A stretch of DNA of 41,427 nt. It comes from Candidatus Parendomicrobium reticulitermitis (GTDB taxonomy: Bacteria; Elusimicrobiota; Endomicrobiia; Endomicrobiales; Endomicrobiaceae). Below, piece by piece: positions 16,165 through 24,547 of this stretch; position 1 is the first letter of the stretch; each line of letters starts with the position of its first letter. Below the pieces are notes generated by a model. That model was not told the DNA's origin, ran no database searches, and worked only from the letters and a program-made list of their open reading frames with translations. Position numbers and translations under genes: made by a program. Location: positions 1-41,427 of the forward strand of contig JAITTG010000046.1 of assembly GCA_031287095.1 (NCBI GenBank), written 5' to 3'.

Positions 16165-17942
16165 ACCCTTTTAAAAAACTTTTCTAATTCTTCTTTGGAA
16201 ATTCTATACGCCGTCGGTCTGCCATGGGGACATGTGAAAGGACTTTCACAATTAAATAATTGCATTATCAATTGCTTGGCTTCTATTGCGGATATTGTAT
16301 AGCCCGCCTTTATGCTTGAACGGCAGGCTGAACGGATGATTTTTTCTCTCTTTTTGTCTATCTCTATATTTTTGTCCGCGTCTAAATCTTCAATGAGAGT
16401 TCGGACTATATTTTCAACGGATATATTGCCAAGCAATGCGGGATATGATTTTATTCTAAAAGTATGACCGCCAAATTCCTCAATGCCTATGCCTAATTCA
16501 TTTATAAGAGAAAGATTTTCTTTTAATAATGCCGCCAGCGATGGCGGGAGTTCCAAGTTTTCCGTAATGAGTAAGGCTTGAATGTCTAGTTTTTTATTTG
16601 CCGTCTGTTTTATATATTGCTCGTATTTTACGCGCTCAGCGGCGGCGTGTTGGTCAAAAATATAGAGTTGTCCGTCTTTTTCTACGATGATGTAATTGAC
16701 AAAAACCTGACCTAAGACTTTTATATTATTACCAAAATCTGCGCCGCTTAATTCATTTTGTTTGACATATACGGCGGCATAATCTTTTATGGAATATTCT
16801 TGTTTGAAAGAGCCGTAGGATTTTCTCGGTTCGGAAATATATTTGGACGCGGAAAAATTCGAGCCGCTTTTGATTGGGACGGCGGTATCTTTATTATCAA
16901 ATTGAAAAGGTTTGATTGTTTCGCTTGGGATATTGATTGAGATTTCGCTATGGGGTTGAGAAATTAAAGCGGTTTTTAGAGATTTGAAAATTATGTCATA
17001 CATAGCGTTTTCGTCGGCAAATTTTACTTCTCTTTTTGCAGGATGGATATTTATATCTATGTCCGAGGGGTCTATGGTTATATAAATTAAAAAACCCGGG
17101 TATCTGTCATGCATTATCAAACCTTGGTAGGCATGGTTTATGCAATGTATAAGCCATTTTGGTAAATTGACAGGGCGGCTATTTATAAAGAGATATTGTT
17201 CTTTGCGATTGGGTCGGGCTTTGTCTCTGCCTGTAAAAAATATGTCAAAAGAGGCTTTGGGATGTTCTACTTGAATGTTTTTTAATGAGACGGAGAAATC
17301 TTTGCCTAAGATGTCTGATATTCTGTTTAGTTTTGCGCTTTGCAAGGCGGTTTGTAGTATGAGTTTGGCGTCAAATGAGAGTTTGAAAGAGATTTCTTGA
17401 TTGGCTAAAGCGATTTCTTCTATAGTATTTATTATTCTTGCTCTTTCCGTGGAATCGCTTTTTAGAAATTTTTGCCGAGCGGGCGTATTAAAAAATAAAT
17501 CTTTGACTTCCGTTATGGTTCCTTGCGCGCCTGACCACGGGGAAATATCAATGTTTTTACCGCCTTCGCAAGACAATTTCCAGCCGTCCGAACCGCCTTT
17601 TTTCTTTGTTTTGATTTCCAATTTAGATACGGCGGCGATTGAGGAGAGAGCCTCGCCTCTAAACCCCATTGATTGTATATGCGATAAATCCTCAAAATTG
17701 ATTATTTTACTGGTGGCATGGCGTTCAATGGAAAGTTTTAAATCTTCTTCGTCCATCCCTGTGCCGTTATCTGATATTCTGATGAGTTTTTTACCCGCTT
17801 GGCTGATTTCTATATTTATTGAATTTGCGCAAGCGTCTAAAGAATTTTCTACCAATTCTTTTACTACATTTAAAGGTCTTTCAACCACTTCGCCTGCGGC
17901 TATTTTATTGATTGTCTCTTGCGATAAAACGGTGATTGCCAT
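16161..17942 (-). CDS. mutL: DNA mismatch repair protein MutL (endonuclease type)
   Basis: 593 residues. The N-terminal GHKL ATPase has ELVENSLDACA, DNGTGM, the ATP-lid MGFRGEALSSIAAVS and KREVKFADE; a linker spans about 330-410. The C-terminal dimerisation domain carries the metal-dependent nicking motif DQHAAAERVKYE, ACRSSIKAG and the final CPHGRPT. The presence of all three marks this as the endonuclease form found in bacteria lacking MutH. AAGGA precedes the ATG at 17942. mutS is not in the window. miaA follows with a 4-base overlap. Confidence 0.96.
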   Translation of the reverse strand: MAITVLSQETINKIAAGEVVERPLNVVKELVENSLDACANSINIEISQAGKKLIRISDNGTGMDEEDLKLSIERHATSKIINFEDLSHIQSMGFRGEALSSIAAVSKLEIKTKKKGGSDGWKLSCEGGKNIDISPWSGAQGTITEVKDLFFNTPARQKFLKSDSTERARIINTIEEIALANQEISFKLSFDAKLILQTALQSAKLNRISDILGKDFSVSLKNIQVEHPKASFDIFFTGRDKARPNRKEQYLFINSRPVNLPKWLIHCINHAYQGLIMHDRYPGFLIYITIDPSDIDINIHPAKREVKFADENAMYDIIFKSLKTALISQPHSEISINIPSETIKPFQFDNKDTAVPIKSGSNFSASKYISEPRKSYGSFKQEYSIKDYAAVYVKQNELSGADFGNNIKVLGQVFVNYIIVEKDGQLYIFDQHAAAERVKYEQYIKQTANKKLDIQALLITENLELPPSLAALLKENLSLINELGIGIEEFGGHTFRIKSYPALLGNISVENIVRTLIEDLDADKNIEIDKKREKIIRSACRSSIKAGYTISAIEAKQLIMQLFNCESPFTCPHGRPTAYRISKEELEKFFKRV

Positions 17943-18004
17943 TTACGATTCCTTAGAAGGCGCTAATTAAATTTCTTTACTATTGTTACGGGCTCTGCGG
18001 GCTT

Positions 18005-18071
18005 TTTGCGCACAATGGTAATACCTATACTCTTACATTCTTTGTATATCAGTTATGCTCAAGAGGTCTAA
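18005..18071 (-). repeat. Third, inverted copy of the TTAGAC...CTTGCATAACTG repeat
   Basis: Read on the minus strand this matches 11055-11118 and 13901-13970, from TTAGACCTCTTGAGCATAACT through GCGCACAATG-type ends. It sits between mutL and the protease-inhibitor gene; a GCGGGTCAAGACCGC palindrome follows at about 18089-18103. Confidence 0.6.
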
Positions 18072-18133
18072 TGACAGATGACGCGGAGATTGCGGGTCAA
18101 GACCGCGGGCGGCAGAGAGTTCTTAGAGTTTCT

Positions 18134-18673
18134 TTACTCTGCTATTACTTCATAAGCCTTATATGACGGGGCATTTTTTTCTTGTCCTTTTTCCAAAGGG
18201 CGGGCATGTTCAAAACGCAATATATCAACGCCGGACTTTATAACTTTAAAAGTGAAAATTTGTATGCCGCTTGCGCCGAGCGGGTTTATTTCTGCAAGTT
18301 CAGCGCGCTTGCTTTCGCTGTATTGCTCGTCTACTAGTTCTAATATATTCAATTTTTTGGGGTCTTTGACTACCCAAGTATAGCCTGCGGTTGGATTTGC
18401 TTCCAAATCAACTCTGATTTCTTCGCCTACCCCGGTATATATTCTTTCCATCACTATATTCTCTGAAACTGGGGCGCTTACTTTTTTGGGCGCAGGCTTT
18501 GCGGCGGTTTTATTGGATTTTTGCGGCGATTGAGCGGACTTCTTATTTGCTTGAACTTTAGCATTAGCGGACTTTATATCTTTTTTCTTATCATTAGCCG
18601 CGCTAAAAATAGGCATGGTAAAAAAACTAAAAATTAAAATAAAAATTATTGATTTTAGAGTGTTTGTCTTCAT
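18134..18673 (-). CDS. Secreted chagasin-type cysteine protease inhibitor (I42 family)
   Basis: 179 residues with a signal peptide (residues 1 to about 25, ending IFSA), a Lys/Ala/Ser/Pro-rich linker (about 26-70), and a C-terminal inhibitor domain. The three inhibitory loops are present: NPTAGYTW (canonical NPTTGY), GASGIQIFTFK (GxxG) and ARPLEKG (RPxE-like). Chagasin/amoebiasin inhibitors block papain-like proteases, so a periplasmic protein could protect the cell against host, protist or own proteases. Monocistronic. The family is assigned from the loop motifs. Confidence 0.82.
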   Translation of the reverse strand: MKTNTLKSIIFILIFSFFTMPIFSAANDKKKDIKSANAKVQANKKSAQSPQKSNKTAAKPAPKKVSAPVSENIVMERIYTGVGEEIRVDLEANPTAGYTWVVKDPKKLNILELVDEQYSESKRAELAEINPLGASGIQIFTFKVIKSGVDILRFEHARPLEKGQEKNAPSYKAYEVIAE

Positions 18674-18790
18674 ATTTGCTCCAAATACTATTTTAGACGA
18701 GCATATAGCGCGTCTCTACCATATAAATATCGCGTTCCGCAAAACATTTTGGACAGATTACAGAAAACTTCAAACTATCCACCGCGCATA

Positions 18791-19780
18791 CTATTGGGCT
18801 TGTAGGGCTGTGACAGCGATTGTATTTACTATATCTTCGACAAGAGCGCCGCGAGAAAGGTCATTGACGGGAGCATTGAGACCTTGGATTACGGGACCGA
18901 TAGCGAGAGCGTTTGCCGCTCTTTGCACTGCTTTATAACAGATATTTCCTGAATTCAAATCTGGAAAAATCATCACTGTCGCTTTGCCCGCCACTTTTGA
19001 ATTGGGCATTTTTGAGGCGGCTGTTTTTTCGTCCACAGCGGCGTCAAATTGTAATGGACCGTCAATGGGAAGACCGGGATATAAACGAATGGATGCCTCT
19101 GATGCGATTTTAACCGCCTCTTTAACAGCGTCTATGTCGGGACCTTTACCCGACGAGCCGCTTGAATAGCTTAGCATTGCCACTTTTGGCTCAATGCCGA
19201 AAGATTTGGCGGTTTGCGCAGATATTATTGCGATTTCTGCAAGTTGAGCGGGATTTGGATTTGGATTTATAGCGCAATCTCCAAAAACCCATACGCGTCC
19301 GTCATTAAGAATCATTAAGAACACAGAGCTTGCAATAGAACAGCCCGGCTTGGTTTTAAGAATTGAAAGAGCGGGGCGGATAGTGTCTGCCGTCGTGCCG
19401 TCTGCTCCTGAAACCATACCATTGGCTTTTTTACAATATACCAACATCGTGCCGTAAAAATTTCTGTCTTGCAATTGTTTAAAAGCCTGCTCTTGCGTAA
19501 TGCCTTTTGATTTGCGCAATTCATAATATGTATGCGCGATATCGTTAAACGAGCCGTCTTTTTTATAATCAAGAAGATGCGCTTTGTTAAAATTTTTAAG
19601 ACCGAGTTGTTTTGCTTTATTATTCATCTCATCGGGATTGCCGAAAATTGTAAGTTGCGCAAAGTCCGCCGCAAGAACTTTTTCTGCGGCAAGCAAAATC
19701 CTCTCATCATTGCCTTCGGGTAAAATTATATGCTGTTTTTTTGTTTTTGCTTTATTGATTAATTCTTGTTCAAATTTCAT
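18791..19780 (-). CDS. pta: Phosphate acetyltransferase
   Basis: 329 residues, the usual length of a single-domain Pta of the PTA_PTB family. It interconverts acetyl-CoA and acetyl phosphate. Visible family stretches are IILPEGNDERIL at the start, MVSGADGTTADTIRPAL, FGDCAINPNP, VAMLSYSSGSSGKGPD, GPLQFDAAV and the C-terminal LNAPVNDLSRGALVEDIVN. AAGAGG precedes the ATG. It lies just downstream of the eut operon's terminator on the same strand. No eutD is seen inside the operon, so this enzyme may serve as the outlet for acetyl-CoA made by EutE. No acetate kinase gene is next to it in the window. Confidence 0.94.
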   Translation of the reverse strand: MKFEQELINKAKTKKQHIILPEGNDERILLAAEKVLAADFAQLTIFGNPDEMNNKAKQLGLKNFNKAHLLDYKKDGSFNDIAHTYYELRKSKGITQEQAFKQLQDRNFYGTMLVYCKKANGMVSGADGTTADTIRPALSILKTKPGCSIASSVFLMILNDGRVWVFGDCAINPNPNPAQLAEIAIISAQTAKSFGIEPKVAMLSYSSGSSGKGPDIDAVKEAVKIASEASIRLYPGLPIDGPLQFDAAVDEKTAASKMPNSKVAGKATVMIFPDLNSGNICYKAVQRAANALAIGPVIQGLNAPVNDLSRGALVEDIVNTIAVTALQAQ

Positions 19781-19873
19781 TTTAAACCTCTTGAAAATAT
19801 GGTTGTAACAAATACTTTACAATAGATAGATTGCGGGTCAAGACTGCAAGCGGCGAATTATACAATTGCCTTT

Positions 19874-19911
19874 AAAAAATCGCTATGCCCAAAAACTTTG
19901 AGCATAGCGAT
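19874..19911 (-). terminator. Intrinsic terminator after the HAD phosphatase gene
   Basis: On the minus strand ATCGCTATGC (19911-19902) pairs with GCATAGCGAT (19888-19879) around a 13-base loop and is followed by six Ts (19879-19874). It follows the phosphatase stop at 19940 and probably ends the long ethanolamine transcript. Confidence 0.85.
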
Positions 19912-19939
19912 TGTCAAACTATTGACTACAATCCCAAAC

Positions 19940-21244
19940 TTACTTCTTTACTGTAGGGTCTATGGCTGCGTTGAAAATTGCTTCTTTGTCTGTCCCCATC
20001 TTTATAGTTGCTATTGAAGGACGGAACTGACCTTTGTTCTCATCTCTTCCTTGCAATACATAGCGAGGGGCTATCCCTTTCTGTAATGCTCCATAAGCTA
20101 GGAGCCCCAATTTTCCATAGGTATTTGCATACAAACGGTTTATCATGAGAGTCAATTGCGTGCCAGTGAATTCTGTCGCCATATTATAGTCGCCAGAACT
20201 ATCGCTCGCTATGAAAATAGGGTCATATCCGTATTTCTTAACCAAAATTTGAGTAATAGCGGTTGTCTTTCCTTTACCTTGAGTCTGAGGATAACCGTTA
20301 GAATAATCATATTCTGCTAAATACTTTCCATTTTGGATTTTCGTTTTCATACCGATTACATTTTCGGCAGGAACATTATAACCATATTTTGCAAGTCCTG
20401 CGAAAACTTTAACTACTTGTTCATGAGAAGCTGAGCAAACATAAACATCTATTCCGTTTGCTCTCATAACCGCCATCAAATCAGACATTTCTCTTTGAAT
20501 ACGAAGTCCTGATTTATAGCTGTATGAAACAACTCCAGCCTTGCCGGGAAGAGCATCGGGGCTTGCCCATGTGAATTTTCCAATAGGGTCTTTGAAGGCT
20601 TGGTCATTAGAAGCTTCAGAAACAGCCGCAACTTCAGCAGGGGTCATTCCTACGAAGAAATAAAGAACCCATGGATAACTTACATCCGCGCTGAAAGTTC
20701 CGCCGACTGCTTCATAAAGCATAGCGAATTTTGCGCGCCAATCCAAAAATTCATTAGTCTTTTGAAGATCTGCAAGACTCAATTTTTTGTTGTTAATGTA
20801 ATTATCATAGATAAACTTATAATCTTTTTCTAAATCTGCAGACATTAGATCCAAGTTTATAGATTTTCCCGCTTTGTTGTTGAATTCTTTGTCAAAAGCC
20901 TTTTTTGTATCAGGAATACCTTCTTTTAGAGCTTTTGCAAATTCTTTCGGCGTCGCTTTAAAAAGGACATTCTGTATCATATAGCGGAACAATGCTTCTT
21001 CCGTATCATTGAAAATACAAGTTTGGTCCCAATCAAAAACAGCATAAGGCTTTTTATTGGCGTCATAAGTCTTGCTGGTGTTTCCGTTTAAAGTAATCAT
21101 TTTTTGAATTTGAGCTCTTGTGTTTGTATCCCAATTGCCTTTAGCAAGGACTTTTGAATCTGCGCTGAAAGCGCTTGTTGACAACGCAAATACGAATGCG
21201 GCTGTCAATACTAAACTTACCATCGATTTTAATTTCTTTAACAT
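19940..21244 (-). CDS. Secreted HAD phosphatase, phosphorylcholine/phosphoethanolamine phosphatase-like
   Basis: 434 residues with a signal peptide (residues 1 to about 28, ending SAFSA). HAD motifs in order: motif I FDWDQT (DxDxT), motif II VCSASHEQV, a lysine in motif III, and motif IV IASDSSGDYNMA. The layout (NWDTNTRAQIQKMI before motif I, then DTEEALFRYM) resembles the periplasmic phosphorylcholine phosphatases of Pseudomonas. Such enzymes free choline from phosphocholine and often also act on phosphoethanolamine. TAGGAGG precedes the ATG. It follows eutG by 117 bases on the same strand without a strong terminator between, so it may be the last gene of the ethanolamine operon and supply its substrate. 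HAD phosphatase is certain; the substrate is inference. Confidence 0.75.
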   Translation of the reverse strand: MLKKLKSMVSLVLTAAFVFALSTSAFSADSKVLAKGNWDTNTRAQIQKMITLNGNTSKTYDANKKPYAVFDWDQTCIFNDTEEALFRYMIQNVLFKATPKEFAKALKEGIPDTKKAFDKEFNNKAGKSINLDLMSADLEKDYKFIYDNYINNKKLSLADLQKTNEFLDWRAKFAMLYEAVGGTFSADVSYPWVLYFFVGMTPAEVAAVSEASNDQAFKDPIGKFTWASPDALPGKAGVVSYSYKSGLRIQREMSDLMAVMRANGIDVYVCSASHEQVVKVFAGLAKYGYNVPAENVIGMKTKIQNGKYLAEYDYSNGYPQTQGKGKTTAITQILVKKYGYDPIFIASDSSGDYNMATEFTGTQLTLMINRLYANTYGKLGLLAYGALQKGIAPRYVLQGRDENKGQFRPSIATIKMGTDKEAIFNAAIDPTVKK

Positions 21245-21361
21245 TTTATCCTCCTAAGATAAAAATTTTGTTTCTGTACTTTTTATTTCAATGCCTTCGC
21301 TTTGAAATCGGGAAAATATCTAACCGTTTTTTGTTTCCTGCTTGATTTACCTCCTTATAAT

Positions 21362-22570
21362 TTAATTTAACTCCCTTAGTCTTCTGATAACATCTATAGT
21401 CGCAGTCGACCAACAAGAAGCATAAATAGCCCTGATATCAGCCGGCGAGGGATTTCTTGGATTATCTTTTATAAACATATCTTCTTTTGTATCTTTTATA
21501 AGAGCATCTATATCTTTTTCAAAATTCGCATATTTGCCAAGCATAGAGACCGCTTCGCTTATATTTGTAACCACGCCTAAATCGCTGCTGAGAATGCGCA
21601 CAGATTTTGCCGCAAGAGCGGTGGCATCTCTGCTCGGAATACTAAATCTGTTTTCTCCCGCCGCTTCTGCAATTTCTATCATTTTATCATGGCGCGCCAT
21701 TCTATTGAATTCCATAACCCAAGGAAGCAAAATTGAATTTGCAACTCCATGCGGTATGCCGTAAGTAGCGCTTAAAGGATGGGACATAGCATGGACAAGA
21801 CCAAGACCCGCGCTATTAAAAGCAATGCCCGCCATAGATTGCGCATAAGCCATCTTTTCTCTCGCTTTCATATCCCCGCCGTTTGCAACGGCTCTGGGCA
21901 AATATTTAAAAATTAATCTTATGGCGGTAAATGAAAGACCGTCCGTATACTCATTTGCATTCTTTGCAAGATAAGCCTCTATAGCGTGAGAAAGAGCGTC
22001 AAGCCCTGTTGTAGCGGTAAGAAAAGGCGGCAGGCTGAGCATAATATCGGGATCTATAAAAGATGCTGAAGGAATTATATTGACGCTGAGAATAGCCATC
22101 TTTGAATGATGCCCTTCAGTATTGGTAATCATAGCAGCCGCTGTGCATTCAGAACCGCTGCCTGCCGTAGTGGGTATTGCCGCTAAATGCGGTATCGGTT
22201 TAAGCACGCTGTTTGACGCTTTCGCATAATCATGAATCCTTCCGCCGTTTGCCGCTATTATGCCTATAGCCTTAGCGCAATCCATTGCGCTGCCTCCGCC
22301 TACTGCAATCAAACAATCGCAATTATTTTTTTTATATATATCCGCGCCTTCGTGTATTTGAGTGTCGGGGGGATTGGGTAAAGTCTTATCATATATAACG
22401 GCATTTGGAAATAATTCTTTAATTTTTACAAAGAACGGAAAATTTACTATAGTTTTATCTGTAACAATTAAAGGATTATTATAGCCCCTTTCCTTTAAAT
22501 GCGACGGAATTTTAGAAATTGCGCCTGAACCTGTGAACATAAACGGAACTGGATTAAATAAACTTACCAT
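21362..22570 (-). CDS. eutG: Iron-containing alcohol dehydrogenase, EutG-like
   Basis: 402 residues of the group III iron-dependent alcohol dehydrogenase family. The NAD-binding GGGSAMDCAKAIG and the metal-binding DALSHAIEAY plus GLVHAMSHPLSATYGIPHG (histidines) are complete. It reduces acetaldehyde to ethanol, regenerating NAD for EutE. There is no obvious encapsulation helix at either end. GGAGC lies before the ATG. It lies 91 bases downstream of the PduT-like gene, with an AGACGCGC palindrome between them. Confidence 0.88.
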   Translation of the reverse strand: MVSLFNPVPFMFTGSGAISKIPSHLKERGYNNPLIVTDKTIVNFPFFVKIKELFPNAVIYDKTLPNPPDTQIHEGADIYKKNNCDCLIAVGGGSAMDCAKAIGIIAANGGRIHDYAKASNSVLKPIPHLAAIPTTAGSGSECTAAAMITNTEGHHSKMAILSVNIIPSASFIDPDIMLSLPPFLTATTGLDALSHAIEAYLAKNANEYTDGLSFTAIRLIFKYLPRAVANGGDMKAREKMAYAQSMAGIAFNSAGLGLVHAMSHPLSATYGIPHGVANSILLPWVMEFNRMARHDKMIEIAEAAGENRFSIPSRDATALAAKSVRILSSDLGVVTNISEAVSMLGKYANFEKDIDALIKDTKEDMFIKDNPRNPSPADIRAIYASCWSTATIDVIRRLRELN

Positions 22571-22661
22571 ATACTGCTCCTATGAAGTTTTTAGACGCGC
22601 ATATAGCGCGTCTTTACAATTATTCTATCAAAGACCCGCAATGATAAAAAACGGGTCTAAA

Positions 22662-23210
22662 TTAACTGATTGCTTCTATCAAAGATTTTGTTGGTCTTGG
22701 GATTACCGCTGTGCTGACTATTACGCCGTCTTTGCCCATAAGTTCAAGGGCGTTTTTTGTCGCGGCTTCTACATCTCCAAGTTCTCCCGTATAAAATACT
22801 TCGCCTTTGCCGCCAAGACCGCGGGCAAGGCGGAGTTCAAGCAATCTTATATTTGAGGCTTTTACAACAATATCGCCGACCATTACGGCTGATACTGCGG
22901 TTATTGTTTCAATTAAACCAAGCGCTTCTATTTCTGGAGAATTGACCGTTCCTGTAAGCGCTGGAAAAACATACTCTGAAATATTGGGAATAATATAAGA
23001 ATCTATAACGAACGCTTCACCTGCTCCAACGCCCCTTTTTATTGCGCTTTCAACATCTGCAACTTCGCCTGACACCATCGCTATATATTTGCCTGGACAA
23101 GTAGGGGCGCTAAAAATCAATTCAACTCTCCCTTCTTTTAACATTGCGTCCACTGCAAATACCGCTATAGGAACTGTTTTAAACTCTATCAAGCCTAATG
23201 CTTTTTTCAT
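22662..23210 (-). CDS. pduT: PduT-like tandem-BMC shell protein with Fe-S cysteine
   Basis: 182 residues made of two BMC domains (about 1-90 and 95-182), giving a pseudohexameric trimer. Each ends in the usual domain tail, the second as IPRPTKSLIEA. Cys38 in SAPTCPGKYI matches the cysteine by which PduT trimers hold a 4Fe-4S cluster in the central pore, and it falls at the same residue number as I recall for Salmonella PduT. It is thought to pass electrons across the shell. It is encoded directly behind the PduS-like protein (one base between them). PduT belongs to propanediol-type compartments; finding it with PduS in an ethanolamine operon is less common. Confidence 0.9.
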   Translation of the reverse strand: MKKALGLIEFKTVPIAVFAVDAMLKEGRVELIFSAPTCPGKYIAMVSGEVADVESAIKRGVGAGEAFVIDSYIIPNISEYVFPALTGTVNSPEIEALGLIETITAVSAVMVGDIVVKASNIRLLELRLARGLGGKGEVFYTGELGDVEAATKNALELMGKDGVIVSTAVIPRPTKSLIEAIS

Positions 23211-23211
23211 A

Positions 23212-24546
23212 TTAACCTCTTTGTATAACTATATTGTTTTTATCAACAGATTTAACTATACCGTCTATGCTTGAATGTATATCTGCGCCTAAAACTCCAT
23301 CGGGCATTTTTGCTATTATTTCGCCTTTTTTAATTTGAGCGCCGACAGCGGCAATAGGCTCTGCGGGAGCGCCGAAATGCTGGCGGGTAGGCAAAACGAC
23401 TTCTGATATTTCTTTTGTCCAATCGCTCATAGGCGCGTCTATATGATAATACTTTGACAGACCGAGTTGTCTGACCAATTTATCTGTGGGGTAACGGCTA
23501 TATTCTCTAAATGTATTTACTTTTGACGGAGCGTTCTTATGAGGATTTTTTATGTCTGCGGCTTTTAAACGGATTTTTAATTCTTTATTTAATTTCCATG
23601 GCTGCAATTGCATAATGCAGGCATATTCGCACAATCTGCATTCGCAGCATAAATAGGCTGTGGCAGCGCCTATATCTTTTTCGCAAGTGGAATTATATGC
23701 GGCAAGCCTCATCAATTTGTCGGGATAAAGAGAATGCCCTAATAAATTGCGGGGACATACCAAACTACACATCATACAATGACAACAAGCCGCTTTGGCA
23801 AGCGTCAACATTTGTCTTATTGCCTGCTCTTTTGAAATTATAATAGGGTGGTTCTGCTCAAGAACTATAATAGATTTTGTAATTTTTGTGATAGGCGCGT
23901 CAAGATTTCTCTCTATTTTTCCCATCATAGGTCCGCCGTCTATCAAAATAGGGTTTTCAACTGTTGCGCCGCCTGCTTCTTCTATAAGAGAGCGCATTGT
24001 AATCCCTAAAGGGACTTTAAAAGTTTTAGGATTTTTTACCGCGCCGACAACGCTTACGAATTTTTCTGTTATAGGCATATCCTCTAATGCTTTGCCGATA
24101 TTAAAGAGTGTTTCTGTATTTATCACAACTGCTCCGACATTTAAAGGTATGCCTGCCTCTGGGACAATTCTGCCTATGGTTTCATACACAAGGACTTGCT
24201 CGTCTCCCATAGGATATGCGCTGATAAGAGTTTTTATTGTAAGACGCGGGTATTTTGAAATTTCAGATTTAAGAGCATTGTGAGCTTTTACATATTTTTC
24301 TTTGATTGCAAAAATGCCTTGCTTTGCGCCGAGCGTTTCCACAAGAGTATCAAGAGTTTTGAGAAGAACGGGAGCGTTTAAAGCCGCGAGTTGTTGGTCA
24401 ACTTGTATTAAAGGCTCGCATTCTATGCCGTTGACTATGACAAACTCAGGGGCGCTGTTTAATTTAACAGCCGTAGGAAATCCCGCGCCGCCTGCGCCTA
24501 TTATGCCTGCATTTTTGACTTTTTCTATCAATTGCGTTTTATCCAT
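23212..24546 (-). CDS. pduS: PduS-like cobalamin reductase / RnfC-like Fe-S flavoprotein
   Basis: 444 residues. The N-terminal glycine-rich IIGAGGAGFPTAVKL motif is that of RnfC/Nqo1-type NADH and FMN-binding proteins, followed by GIECEPLIQVDQQL and GAVVINTETLFNIGKAL. Two cysteine clusters, CCHCMMCSLVCPRN and CCECRLCEYACIMQL, bind two 4Fe-4S centres. A lipoyl-like SLBB/biotinyl tail ends the protein. PduS reduces cob(III)alamin to cob(I)alamin for adenosylation, and pairs with PduT. The ATG at 24546 has GGAAA upstream and lies one base after the eutA stop; a TTG 12 bases earlier is less likely. Confidence 0.88.
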   Translation of the reverse strand: MDKTQLIEKVKNAGIIGAGGAGFPTAVKLNSAPEFVIVNGIECEPLIQVDQQLAALNAPVLLKTLDTLVETLGAKQGIFAIKEKYVKAHNALKSEISKYPRLTIKTLISAYPMGDEQVLVYETIGRIVPEAGIPLNVGAVVINTETLFNIGKALEDMPITEKFVSVVGAVKNPKTFKVPLGITMRSLIEEAGGATVENPILIDGGPMMGKIERNLDAPITKITKSIIVLEQNHPIIISKEQAIRQMLTLAKAACCHCMMCSLVCPRNLLGHSLYPDKLMRLAAYNSTCEKDIGAATAYLCCECRLCEYACIMQLQPWKLNKELKIRLKAADIKNPHKNAPSKVNTFREYSRYPTDKLVRQLGLSKYYHIDAPMSDWTKEISEVVLPTRQHFGAPAEPIAAVGAQIKKGEIIAKMPDGVLGADIHSSIDGIVKSVDKNNIVIQRG

Positions 24547-24547
24547 T

